DNA of 64,000 nucleotides, from contig JAPKYK010000006.1 in NCBI GenBank assembly GCA_026394395.1, positions 62,001 to 126,000 on the forward strand, in the 5' to 3' direction. Every line of letters starts with the position of its first letter. Position 1 is the stretch's first letter. Below the pieces are notes generated by a model, which saw nothing but the letters and a program-made list of their open reading frames with translations, ran no database searches and had not been told where the DNA came from. Origin of the DNA: Methanomassiliicoccales archaeon (lineage in GTDB: Archaea > Thermoplasmatota > Thermoplasmata > Methanomassiliicoccales > UBA472). Shown piece after piece: positions 54,683 through 63,145 of the stretch. Both the position numbers and the translations under genes were made by a program.

Positions 54683-55921
54683 ATGGAATCCAACGTATTC
54701 ACGCAGCACATGGACCGCAAGCAGATATTCAAGAAGAACAACCGTGAGATCCTGCGGCCATCTTACATCCCGGACATGCTGCCTCACCGCCAGGAAGAGA
54801 TCAATTCCCTGGCTTCCGTTCTGGTCACCGCCCTGAAGGGGGAGAGGCCCAGCAACATACTCATATTCGGCAAGACCGGGACGGGGAAGACGGCCTGCGT
54901 AAAGTTCATCGGCAACGAGATCAAGAAAGCGAGCGGCGAAGAGAGCAAGGCCATCTTCATCTACATGAACTGCGAGGTGGTGGACACTTCGTACGGTGTG
55001 CTGCAGAACATCGGCAACCAGTTCGTCAAGGACTTCGACCAACGCATACCCTTCACCGGCCTGAGCATCATGCAGGTCTACAACATGCTGCGGGACAAGC
55101 TCGACGAGCAGAACCAGGTCATCATCATCGCCCTGGACGAGATAGACAAGCTGGTCTATAAGAGCGGGGACGATGTCCTTTACCTATTGTCCAAAATAAA
55201 CGACGACCTGAAGAAAGCTCGCGTATCGATCATAGGCATTTCCAACGACCTGCTGTTCACCGAGATGCTCGACACCCGTGTGCGCAGCCGCATGGAAGGT
55301 GAGCGGATGGTCTTCCCGCCCTACAACGCCGACCAGCTCAAGGACATCCTGCGGCAGAGGTCCTCCCTGGCCTTCGACGACGGGGCGCTGGAAGAAGCGG
55401 TCATACCGTTATGCGCTGCCCTGGCCGCCCAGGAGCACGGGGACGCCCGCCGGGCCCTCGACCTTCTGCGCATCTCCGCGGAGATCGCCGAGCGGGACAA
55501 CGCGGACAGGGTCGCGGAGCTGCACGTCCTGAAGGCCAAGAACAAGATGGAGCTGGACTGCGTGAGCGAGGCCATCCGCACGCTGCCCACGCAATCCAAG
55601 CTGGTGCTCATGTGCATCGTGACCAACGTGGAACGGGGGGTGGAGAAGCTGACCACCGGCGACGTCTATGAGACGTACAAGGAGACGTCCCGCATCCTCG
55701 GTATGGGCCCGTTGACGCAGCGCAGGATTACCGACCTCATATCCGAACTGGACATGCTGGGTATCATCCACGCCCGGGTGCGCTCCTTCGGGCGCGGAGG
55801 GCGGACCAAGGAGATAGATATGGGCGTGCCATTGGCCGAGACCAAGAAGGTGCTAGAAGAGGACGAAATCTTTATCGGCCTGAAGCACTACAAGCAGAAG
55901 AACCAGACCACGCTCATGTGA
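54683..55921 (+). CDS. cdc6: Orc1/Cdc6 replication initiator
   Basis: A 412-residue AAA+ initiator that binds ORB sites and loads MCM. Walker A is GKTGTGKT (63-70), Walker B VIIIALDEIDKL, sensor 1 ISNDLLF, and the Orc1-specific helix precedes a C-terminal winged helix (LTTGDVYETYKETSRILGMG, LTQRRITDLISELDMLGII). The gene directly follows ORB-like element 1, the usual origin-proximal position. Its stop abuts the stop of the convergent signal peptidase gene. Confidence 0.96.
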   Translation: MESNVFTQHMDRKQIFKKNNREILRPSYIPDMLPHRQEEINSLASVLVTALKGERPSNILIFGKTGTGKTACVKFIGNEIKKASGEESKAIFIYMNCEVVDTSYGVLQNIGNQFVKDFDQRIPFTGLSIMQVYNMLRDKLDEQNQVIIIALDEIDKLVYKSGDDVLYLLSKINDDLKKARVSIIGISNDLLFTEMLDTRVRSRMEGERMVFPPYNADQLKDILRQRSSLAFDDGALEEAVIPLCAALAAQEHGDARRALDLLRISAEIAERDNADRVAELHVLKAKNKMELDCVSEAIRTLPTQSKLVLMCIVTNVERGVEKLTTGDVYETYKETSRILGMGPLTQRRITDLISELDMLGIIHARVRSFGRGGRTKEIDMGVPLAETKKVLEEDEIFIGLKHYKQKNQTTLM

Positions 55922-56836
55922 TCAGCCCTTCCCGCGCTTTCGCCTCTCTCTTATCCTATTCCCAGGGCGCTTCCCCCCTTCCCTCCATACCATCCGGGCA
56001 AGCTCGATCGACAGGGGCACCAGGACGAACAATGACAGCACCAATATCAGACCGCCCTTGCTGTTCTCCGGGGTGTATACATTCTTGCCACCGTTCACAT
56101 AGAGCCGGATCAGCCCCAGCCAGGGGATCTCCACCCCCGCCTTCCCCTTGATCCAATCGTCAGGAATAGGTTCCCGGCACATATCGGTGACCGAGGACTG
56201 ATCGCAGAGCCCCAACCACTCGCCGTCGACCAGTTCAAGGTTGTGGTCGCCCATGGTAATGAGGCCGCCATGGCAAGGCCCGAACACCGTGAAATATTCT
56301 AGCAGCTCGGTCAGGTTTACCCGGAGGGTGGCCGAACGGTAACCGACGTCGTAGATCTCCACGCGCTCGGACAGGTTCCACCAACGCCCGTCCTCACATT
56401 CCCCGTTCCCCCACTTATCTGCTGGCAGGTCGGCCAAAGAGGGGGCGTCGAACCCGCCGCCCGATTCGTTGTACTCCAGGCGCAACATGGCCCGATGACA
56501 TATCCAGGTGAGATGATAGAACCCATAGCGCTCATAGACGATGACGTCCCCGTAATCTCCGAAGCTCTTATCCCCGAGGGGATAGCACTCCACGTACGTA
56601 CGGACATCATCGCCATCTGAAGATTTGACTATGATCAGATCCCCGGTGTCGATGACCCCCAGAGCGCTTTCCCTGTCGCTATGTTGCATGCTGTTCGATT
56701 TCACTGCGTACAGCGGAGGCCACACACCGCTGTAGGCCAACAGCGCGCCCTCCAACAGCGCCACGACCAATAATATGGCGATCAAGACCCGGAAGCGCCG
56801 GACCGCGGCCCAGAACTCGCTCTCCTCATCGAACAA
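55922..56836 (-). CDS. signal peptidase I family protein (S26B-like, with inserted cap), copy 1
   Basis: A 304-residue membrane protease. An N-terminal membrane helix precedes catalytic Ser49 (KSNSMQHSD). His114 (WICHRAML) replaces the bacterial lysine, as in archaeal and ER signal peptidases, and Asp197 (TMGDHNLE) completes the set. Between His114 and Asp197 is an insert of ~80 residues, PADKWGNGECEDGRWW..., and a C-terminal membrane helix (LILVLSLFVLVPLSIELARM) follows. The usual archaeal enzyme is ~170-200 residues, so this one is large. A tandem paralogue follows. Confidence 0.85.
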   Translation of the reverse strand: MFDEESEFWAAVRRFRVLIAILLVVALLEGALLAYSGVWPPLYAVKSNSMQHSDRESALGVIDTGDLIIVKSSDGDDVRTYVECYPLGDKSFGDYGDVIVYERYGFYHLTWICHRAMLRLEYNESGGGFDAPSLADLPADKWGNGECEDGRWWNLSERVEIYDVGYRSATLRVNLTELLEYFTVFGPCHGGLITMGDHNLELVDGEWLGLCDQSSVTDMCREPIPDDWIKGKAGVEIPWLGLIRLYVNGGKNVYTPENSKGGLILVLSLFVLVPLSIELARMVWREGGKRPGNRIRERRKRGKG

Positions 56837-56891
56837 CAGTACTGCTTACACCATGCCGCTAAATATATTTGAGGAACGAAAGTCCACAACC

Positions 56892-57800
56892 TCACTTCTT
56901 CCTTTTTATGCCGTTCCTCAGTTTGGCCCAGGGGTCGATGCCCTTCTTCCTCAGGACGCTGATGGTGATGTCAAAGGCCAGCGGCACGGTGATGAGCAGC
57001 GCAACCAGGACCATGAGGTCGGTCTTGCTGTTGTCCGGGGTGTCCGCGGGCATGTTCCCGTTAACCCAGAGCTTGATCAGACCCAGCCAGGGCAGTTCGA
57101 GCTTGGCCTCTCCCACGATCCATTCCTCCTCGACCGGCGAGCGACATATGGCGGAGGAGGTCTGGTCGTAAACGCCTACCCACTCGTTCCCGGAAAGTCT
57201 GACGTTGTGGTCGCCCATGGTTATGATGCCGTCGTGGCTAAGCCCAGCCGTGTTGTAATAGGAGAGCAGGTCGGCCAGGTCCACCCGGAGCGTGGCCAAC
57301 CGGTATCCAACGTCGTATATCTCCACTATGCCGGACAGGTCCCACCATCTACCGTCCTCGTAGACCCCGTTCCCCCACTTATCCGCCGGAAGGCCGGCCA
57401 GTGAAGGGGCGTCAAAGCTTTTCGAGGTCTCGTTGTACTCCAAGCGCAACATGGCCCTATGGATGATTGGGGTGAGGTCAGAACGACCGTACGGTTCATA
57501 AACGATCACATCTCCATAGTCCCCGAAGCTCTTGTCCCCGTCTGGGAAGCACTCGACGTAGGTTCGCACGCCCCCGCCGTCAGTTCCTTTGACCACGACC
57601 AGGTCCCCGGTGTCCAAAAGACCGATGGCGCTCTTCTCGTCGCTGTGCTGCATGCTCGCCGATTCGACGACGTAGACAGGCGGCCAGAGCCCGCTGTAAG
57701 CCACCATCCCCCCGAACAGTAATGCCACGATCAATACGGCTGCGATGGGCCAACGGTTGCGCTTGATCGTTCCTATTATCTTACCAGAGAGCTCAGACAA
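56892..57800 (-). CDS. signal peptidase I family protein (S26B-like, with inserted cap), copy 2
   Basis: A 302-residue paralogue of the neighbouring gene. Ser49 (ESASMQHSD), His114 (PIIHRAML) and Asp197 (TMGDHNV) have the same numbers as in copy 1 when translation begins at TTG 57800. This, with GGAGG at four bases, decides for TTG; ATG 57869 would add ~23 residues. The same inserted segment (LPADKWGNGVYEDGRWW) is conserved. Both may process exported proteins such as the surface proteins in this window, or one may be specialised. Divergent from the dCMP deaminase gene. Confidence 0.83.
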   Translation of the reverse strand: MSELSGKIIGTIKRNRWPIAAVLIVALLFGGMVAYSGLWPPVYVVESASMQHSDEKSAIGLLDTGDLVVVKGTDGGGVRTYVECFPDGDKSFGDYGDVIVYEPYGRSDLTPIIHRAMLRLEYNETSKSFDAPSLAGLPADKWGNGVYEDGRWWDLSGIVEIYDVGYRLATLRVDLADLLSYYNTAGLSHDGIITMGDHNVRLSGNEWVGVYDQTSSAICRSPVEEEWIVGEAKLELPWLGLIKLWVNGNMPADTPDNSKTDLMVLVALLITVPLAFDITISVLRKKGIDPWAKLRNGIKRKK

Positions 57801-57878
57801 CGGGCCTCCATTACGTTCTTCTTTGTAATTAATGGTGATGAACGAGGGATTAATATCATGTGGTTGCATGCGTGAGCG

Positions 57879-58340
57879 ATGAGCGACCGGCCGGACAACG
57901 ACACCTACTTCATGCGCATGGCCGAGCTGGCGGCCACCCGTTCCACCTGCCTGCGCCGCCAGGTGGGGGCGGTCATCGTGAAGGAGAAGAGGGTGCTCAC
58001 CACCGGATATAACGGTGCGCCCCGCGGCCTTCGCCACTGCGAGGAAGTTGGCTGCGTCCGTAAGCAGAACAACATAGAGTCCGGAACGCGCCACGAACTT
58101 TGCCGGGGTGTGCACGCCGAACAGAACGCGGTGATCCAAGGGGCCTATTTCGGGATTAGCATCAAGGGCGCGACCATCTACACTACCAACTTCCCCTGCG
58201 TGCTCTGCGCCAAGATCCTGCTGAACGCAGGTATAGAGGAGATAGTTTACCTCGACACCTACATCGACGAGCTATCGAAGAGCATCTTAAACGAGGCCGG
58301 GATCAAGGTTAGACAATACGTTAAACCTGTATTAAAATAG
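57879..58340 (+). CDS. deoxycytidylate deaminase family protein
   Basis: A 153-residue zinc enzyme that converts dCMP to dUMP for dTTP synthesis. The zinc site is HAE (79-81) and PCVLC (Cys107, Cys110). TGYNGAPRGLRHC is the substrate loop; extra cysteines at Cys54, Cys59 and Cys75 are typical of the family. A TATA-like TTAATATC at 57849-57857 predicts transcription starting at about the ATG, so it is probably leaderless. A ComE-like annotation is also used for this family. Confidence 0.9.
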   Translation: MSDRPDNDTYFMRMAELAATRSTCLRRQVGAVIVKEKRVLTTGYNGAPRGLRHCEEVGCVRKQNNIESGTRHELCRGVHAEQNAVIQGAYFGISIKGATIYTTNFPCVLCAKILLNAGIEEIVYLDTYIDELSKSILNEAGIKVRQYVKPVLK

Positions 58341-58506
58341 TCATATTTAATATAATATTTTATAAATGATATTTCCCCTCAGCGATTCCTATGTTAATTT
58401 CTATCATCTAAAATCTGGCTTTTAGAAAAATATTCCCAAAAGTAATCAAAATTTTTTATTTGAGGTCGAGATTTTGTCATCTTAACATGCTCATTTTAAC
58501 AAATTG

Positions 58507-58548
58507 TTTATATACTTTAATTAAATTTCCAGACTATCTTCCGGGGAG
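58507..58548 (+). promoter_or_regulatory. ATP synthase operon promoter and SD
   Basis: TTTATATAC (58507-58515) is a clear TATA box in an AT-rich gap. The predicted start is near 58540. GGGGAG (58543-58548) precedes the GTG of ahaH by six bases. No terminator or attenuator was seen. Confidence 0.6.
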
Positions 58549-58554
58549 ACACCT

Positions 58555-58899
58555 GTGAACAGATCTGACATTCTTCTTCAAGTAAAGGACGCCGAGACCA
58601 AGGCGCAGCAGATCGTCAAGGAGGCGGAGGAGAAGCAAAGGGTCACCATATCCGCTGCTCGAAAGGATGCCGCCACCCGCGTGAACGAAGCCGACGAGAA
58701 GCTTAGGACGGAGCACGATGCCAAGTTCGCCCAGGAGCGCGAGAGCATCGCCGCCGAGAAGCAAACCTACCTGAACAAGGGAAAGGAGGAGGCCGCCAAG
58801 GTCAAGGCCAGCGCCGAGACCAAGGTGCCGAACGTCATAACCCACCTGATGCAGAGCTTCGAGAGGACTTTAGATGTTGCTGCCAAAACAAATGACTAG
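58555..58899 (+). CDS. ahaH: A-type ATP synthase subunit H
   Basis: A 114-residue coiled-coil peripheral stalk subunit. The sequence is almost entirely charged helix (DAETKAQQIVKEAEEKQRVT). It opens the operon with a GTG start and pairs with subunit E to make the stalk. The gene end overlaps subunit I by 26 bases, so translation is coupled. Confidence 0.9.
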   Translation: MNRSDILLQVKDAETKAQQIVKEAEEKQRVTISAARKDAATRVNEADEKLRTEHDAKFAQERESIAAEKQTYLNKGKEEAAKVKASAETKVPNVITHLMQSFERTLDVAAKTND

Positions 58900-60946
58900 A
58901 GTCCTCATTGTGGGGTCCAGAGGGGCATTGAAGGACACCATTGAGGTGTTGTACCAGCTGGAATCCGTCCACCTTATCGACTTCAGCGCAGAGGACGCAG
59001 AGGAGGAAGGGTTCTCTCTTGGCAAACCGTTGCCCGAATCCTCCGAGGCCTCTCAGAAACTTCTGAAGCTCAGGTCGTTTGAGAAGGACCTGGACCTCGA
59101 GTCCATGGACATCAATGACACCATGGACATAGCCAAGATCGACGAGGACATCTCCAACACCATCATCGGCCTAGAGGCCGAGATCACCGGAGCCCTGGAG
59201 TCCAAGAACAGCATCCAGGGACGCATAAACGAGCTGGAGGCCGAGAAGGCCGTCCTGCAGAACTTCCAGAGCATCCCGCTTAACCTGGAACTTTACCGAG
59301 ATTACGATTCTTTGAAGGTCTTCACCGGCAAGATACGCGGGGACGCCTCCGCGGCCCTGAAGGCCACCGTACCTCAGCACGAACTTTTCACCTCGACCGA
59401 CGGCGGCTTCGTGGCCGCCTTCGTCCCCAAGGCCCAGGCCGACGAGGCCCAGAAGGTCTTGGTCCAGTTCGGTTTCACTGAAGTGGCACCTCCCACCGGG
59501 AGCGGCTCACCCCAGGAACGCCTAGGCAAGATCGAGGAAGAGCTCGTCGCCCTGAACGGAGGGATGGACGACGCTACCAACAAGCTGCAGGAGCTCAGGG
59601 AGAAGCACGCCCTATTCGTGAAGGCTGCCGACGAGCACCTTAGCATCATTGTGGAAAAGGCCGAGACGCCCCTGCGCGTCGGCACCACCGATTACACCTT
59701 TGCATTGGACGCCTGGATTCCCACCGCGAAGATGCCCAGGGTGGAGAAGGCCATCGCCGACAAGCTGGCCGGCAGGGTGCACATAGAAGCTCTGGAGGTA
59801 ATGTCCCGCAAGGAGCCCCACGAGCACGAGGAAGCGGTCGAAGAAGGGCACAAAGCGACGCACGTGGAAGAGATCCCTTCCAAAATAGAAAACGGCAAGA
59901 CCGCTAGAAAGTTCGAGTTCATGGCCCGGATGCTATCTACTCCCAAGTATCGGGAGATCGACCCCACCGTGACCATGATGATCACCATCCCCATATTCTT
60001 CGGGCTGATGGTCGGGGACATAGGCTACGGAATACCGTTCATGATCCTTGGCGCGCTGGGACTAAGGAAATGCACTTCTAACGAATGGAGAACAATATCC
60101 ACACTTCTGTTCTTTGGTGGTATCTGGGCCACCATTTTCGGCATATTCATGTTCGGCGAAGCCTATGGGCTTCACTTCGCAGAACAGGCCCACGAGATGA
60201 GCTGGTCCTCGTTGCTTGGTATCCAATTACCGCATGAGATAGCCATCGGAGGGTTCGAGATACCCCTCGGCATCTACAGTAAGCTGCACAATGTCAAAGA
60301 GATACTGTACATGACCTTGTGGATCGGCATTGCCCACCTGTTCATAGGGTTCTGCATCGGATTCTACAACAAGGCCATCAGGTACGGTCTGAAGCACGCC
60401 ATCATCGAGAAGGTAAGCTGGCTGATGATCCTGGTGGGCGGCGCCGTCCTGCTGCTCTTCCTGGTCGACGCTATGATCCGCGGGGTCGCCGTGGAGATGA
60501 CCGACATACGCCTTCTCATCGCCGTGCCGTTAATGGTCGTCGGTATAATAGTGGCCTACAAGGGTGAGGGTTCCGGGGCCATCCTGGAGCTGCCCGGTCT
60601 CATGGGCAACATCATTTCCTACACTCGTTTGGCCGCCATAGGCATGTCCAAGGCCGGTCTGGCCTTGGCCTTCAACACCATAGCGTTCGAGGTAATATTC
60701 GGGCACGACTACCTCATACCCGGGTCGAACAATGGTGACATCGTGATGCTCATCGCCGCATTGGCAATATTCCTGATCGGCCACCTGACCATATTCATAC
60801 TGGCCATCATATCGGCTGGATTGCACAGCCTCAGGTTGCACTACGTGGAGTTCTTCATGAAGTTCTACGAGGGCGGCGGTGTTGACTTCAATCCCTTAAA
60901 GGTGATCCGTAAGTATACGATAGAGAAAAAAGGAGTGAGTGAGTAA
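58874..60946 (+). CDS. atpI: A-type ATP synthase subunit I (a-subunit)
   Basis: A 690-residue membrane subunit that forms the ion half-channels. The N-terminal ~350 residues are a cytoplasmic coiled-coil domain bound to the stalks. From ~350 there are about seven to eight membrane segments, with the conserved arginine region near SYTRLAAIGMSKAGLALAFN, and the C-terminal HSLRLHYVEFFMKFYEGGG motif. The start is ATG 58874 or the second ATG at 58892. Confidence 0.95.
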   Translation: MLLPKQMTRVLIVGSRGALKDTIEVLYQLESVHLIDFSAEDAEEEGFSLGKPLPESSEASQKLLKLRSFEKDLDLESMDINDTMDIAKIDEDISNTIIGLEAEITGALESKNSIQGRINELEAEKAVLQNFQSIPLNLELYRDYDSLKVFTGKIRGDASAALKATVPQHELFTSTDGGFVAAFVPKAQADEAQKVLVQFGFTEVAPPTGSGSPQERLGKIEEELVALNGGMDDATNKLQELREKHALFVKAADEHLSIIVEKAETPLRVGTTDYTFALDAWIPTAKMPRVEKAIADKLAGRVHIEALEVMSRKEPHEHEEAVEEGHKATHVEEIPSKIENGKTARKFEFMARMLSTPKYREIDPTVTMMITIPIFFGLMVGDIGYGIPFMILGALGLRKCTSNEWRTISTLLFFGGIWATIFGIFMFGEAYGLHFAEQAHEMSWSSLLGIQLPHEIAIGGFEIPLGIYSKLHNVKEILYMTLWIGIAHLFIGFCIGFYNKAIRYGLKHAIIEKVSWLMILVGGAVLLLFLVDAMIRGVAVEMTDIRLLIAVPLMVVGIIVAYKGEGSGAILELPGLMGNIISYTRLAAIGMSKAGLALAFNTIAFEVIFGHDYLIPGSNNGDIVMLIAALAIFLIGHLTIFILAIISAGLHSLRLHYVEFFMKFYEGGGVDFNPLKVIRKYTIEKKGVSE

Positions 60947-60947
60947 A

Positions 60948-61166
60948 ATGGCAGACGCAGGTTTGATAGCAATAGGTGCTGGAATCGCAGTCGGACTAAC
61001 TGGGTTGGCCTCCGCATGGGCGGAGAAAGACATCGGTTCGGCCGCCATCGGCGCCATGGCCGAGAACGAGAAGCTCTTCGGTAAGGGTCTCATCCTGACC
61101 GTTATCCCGGAAACCATCGTCATCTTCGGTATGGTCGTCGCGATTCTGCTCTGGCTCAACATGTGA
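60948..61166 (+). CDS. atpK: A-type ATP synthase subunit K (c-ring proteolipid)
   Basis: A 72-residue single-hairpin c subunit. Two membrane helices are joined by a polar loop (AMAENEKLFGK), and the ion-binding Glu55 lies in VIPETIVIFG. It is the 8-kDa form, not a duplicated one. ATG 60948 follows a GGAGTGAGTGAG stretch one base after the atpI stop; a GTG three codons earlier is less likely. Whether the ion is Na+ or H+ cannot be decided here. Confidence 0.94.
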   Translation: MADAGLIAIGAGIAVGLTGLASAWAEKDIGSAAIGAMAENEKLFGKGLILTVIPETIVIFGMVVAILLWLNM

Positions 61167-61212
61167 ACAGTGCGGAACGCACGGGAACGTAAAAAGGACA
61201 AGAGGCCGACGC

Positions 61213-61770
61213 ATGGCATTGGATGAAGTGATAGGTAACATAACGGAGAGCGCCCAGGCCAAGGCCCGGGAGCTTGACGCTGAGACGGAGAAGGAGCGGA
61301 CCGCCATCCTCAAGCAAGCCGACGAGAAGGTCGCCGCCAAGAGGCTGGCCCAGCAGAAGGAGCTGGAGGTCGCCCTGAAGCGCCTGAAACAACAGGAGAT
61401 ATCCAGTGCCGAGCTTGAAGCGAAGAGGATCGTCCTGAACGCCAAGAAGGACGTCATGGACAGATCGTTCCAGGTGGCTCTAAGCTCACTGCTCAACATG
61501 GACGAAGGGAACCGGAGGCGCATGTACCATAAGATACTTGACGGCGGCAAGGCCGTCATCAAATCTCCCAAGGTATACTGCCCCCGTGGCGAGTCCAAGT
61601 TGATCAGTGGAGTGACGGGTCTGGGAAAGGTAGAGGAAACCGACATGGAAACCGGGCTCATACTAGAGGATGCCTCGGGCACAGTTCGGCTAGACTACCG
61701 TTTCCGGGTCCTCCTGGAGAGTGTTTGGGACAAGGAACTGAAGAACGTCTCAAACATATTGTTCGGGTGA
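61213..61770 (+). CDS. atpE: A-type ATP synthase subunit E
   Basis: A 185-residue peripheral stalk subunit. The N-terminal half is a long coiled coil (TESAQAKARELDAETEKERT) that pairs with H. The C-terminal globular domain ends with DYRFRVLLESVWDKELKNVSNILFG, which contacts the catalytic head. Four bases separate it from atpC. Confidence 0.92.
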   Translation: MALDEVIGNITESAQAKARELDAETEKERTAILKQADEKVAAKRLAQQKELEVALKRLKQQEISSAELEAKRIVLNAKKDVMDRSFQVALSSLLNMDEGNRRRMYHKILDGGKAVIKSPKVYCPRGESKLISGVTGLGKVEETDMETGLILEDASGTVRLDYRFRVLLESVWDKELKNVSNILFG

Positions 61771-61774
61771 AAGG

Positions 61775-62836
61775 ATGTTGTCTGTTTGGGGTAGCAAGGG
61801 TAATTACGCCTACGTGACCGCCAGGGTCAAAGCCAAGAAGAGCCTGCTAATCTCCAAGGACAACTACCCCAAGCTTATGCTGATGGACCTGAACGAGATA
61901 GGCCGCTTCCTTGGTGAAACCCAGTACCAGGTCGAGATGACCGAGCTGGCCACCAAGTATGACGGCGTAAATCTCATCGAGCTCGGCACCAGCAGGAATT
62001 TAGCCAGAGTGTTCACGGACATACTGGATTACAGCAAAGGGGACCTCCGGGAGATGCTGGAGCGTTACCTGATGCGCTGGGACATTTGGAACATCAAGAC
62101 GGTGCTCCGCGGCAAGTACTACGGTGCGTCAACGGAGGAGATTCAGGAGGACATAGTCGCCGCCGGGAGGTTCAACGAGGAGTACATCAACGTACTCATA
62201 TCGCTGGAGACCGTCGAGGACGTCCTGAAGGAGCTCAAGAGCAAGAAGGGGTTGGCCATACCCGACGATATAGTCGCCGAGTACAACGAATCAAAGACGC
62301 TAGCTCCCATCGAGGACTACCTGGACAAGCTCTATTACCAGGATGTCCTGGCCTGTGTGAAGTGCCGGGACAAGGCCGAGCGCCTGTTCAAAGAGTTCCT
62401 GCGCAAGGAAGTAGACGTCACCAACCTGATGACGCTCATGAAGCTCAAGAAAGAAGGGCTCACCCTGGAAAGGCCGGAAAAGTACTTCATCGAGGGCGGC
62501 GAGGAACTGGAGGTAAAGGCGCTGGTCGGGCTCAGCAAGGCGGAGTCCATGGACCAACTGGTCAGCGAATTGACCAAGTATTCATTTTACGTAGATATCA
62601 AGGACGCGCTGGAGGAGTTCAAACAGACCGGCTCCCTGAGCCCGGTCAGCCTGGCGATGCAGAGGCGCCTCCTCAAGCAGTCACAAAAGTTCTCGCACAT
62701 CTATCCGTTGTCCGTCCTGCCCATCATGGACTTCATGCTGAGGAAGAAACAGGAAGTGGATAACATAAGGATAATCGCGAGATGCAAGGAGAGCGATCTG
62801 GAACCGGACCAGATAAAAAAGCTGTTGGTGATATGA
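61775..62836 (+). CDS. atpC: A-type ATP synthase subunit C
   Basis: A 353-residue all-helical subunit that connects the rotor to the proteolipid ring. The YAYVTARVKAKKSLLISKDNYPKLM start, MRWDIWNIKTVLRGKYYGAS and PEKYFIEGGEELE are typical V/A-type C/d sequences. ATG 61775 follows AAGG. The stop overlaps atpF as ATGA. Confidence 0.94.
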   Translation: MLSVWGSKGNYAYVTARVKAKKSLLISKDNYPKLMLMDLNEIGRFLGETQYQVEMTELATKYDGVNLIELGTSRNLARVFTDILDYSKGDLREMLERYLMRWDIWNIKTVLRGKYYGASTEEIQEDIVAAGRFNEEYINVLISLETVEDVLKELKSKKGLAIPDDIVAEYNESKTLAPIEDYLDKLYYQDVLACVKCRDKAERLFKEFLRKEVDVTNLMTLMKLKKEGLTLERPEKYFIEGGEELEVKALVGLSKAESMDQLVSELTKYSFYVDIKDALEEFKQTGSLSPVSLAMQRRLLKQSQKFSHIYPLSVLPIMDFMLRKKQEVDNIRIIARCKESDLEPDQIKKLLVI

Positions 62837-63135
62837 TGGACATTGCGGTATTAGGTAGCGACGAGTTCGTATTAGGGTTCCGGCTGGGCGGAGTGAAGCG
62901 CATCTACACCGCCAAATCCAAGGATTACGAGACCAAGGCGCTGGAGCTCATAGGCGACAGCACCATTGGCGTGCTAGCAATCGATTCCTCCGACCTGGAG
63001 CTCTTGAGCCCCAACGCCCGGAAGAAAATCATGGAGAGCATCGCCCCCGTCGTGGTGATGGTGGGCAAGGCCGAGAGCGACCTCAGGGAGAAGGTCAAGC
63101 GGGCCATCGGTGTTGATCTGTACAAAACTAATTGA
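62833..63135 (+). CDS. atpF: A-type ATP synthase subunit F
   Basis: A 100-residue rotor subunit ([21 protein letters not shown]), with the Rossmann-like fold and C-terminal helix typical of subunit F. The start is the ATG overlapping the atpC stop (62833) or the next ATG. The longer frame upstream lies inside atpC and is not used. Confidence 0.93.
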   Translation: MMDIAVLGSDEFVLGFRLGGVKRIYTAKSKDYETKALELIGDSTIGVLAIDSSDLELLSPNARKKIMESIAPVVVMVGKAESDLREKVKRAIGVDLYKTN

Positions 63136-63145
63136 GGGGTTAGAA

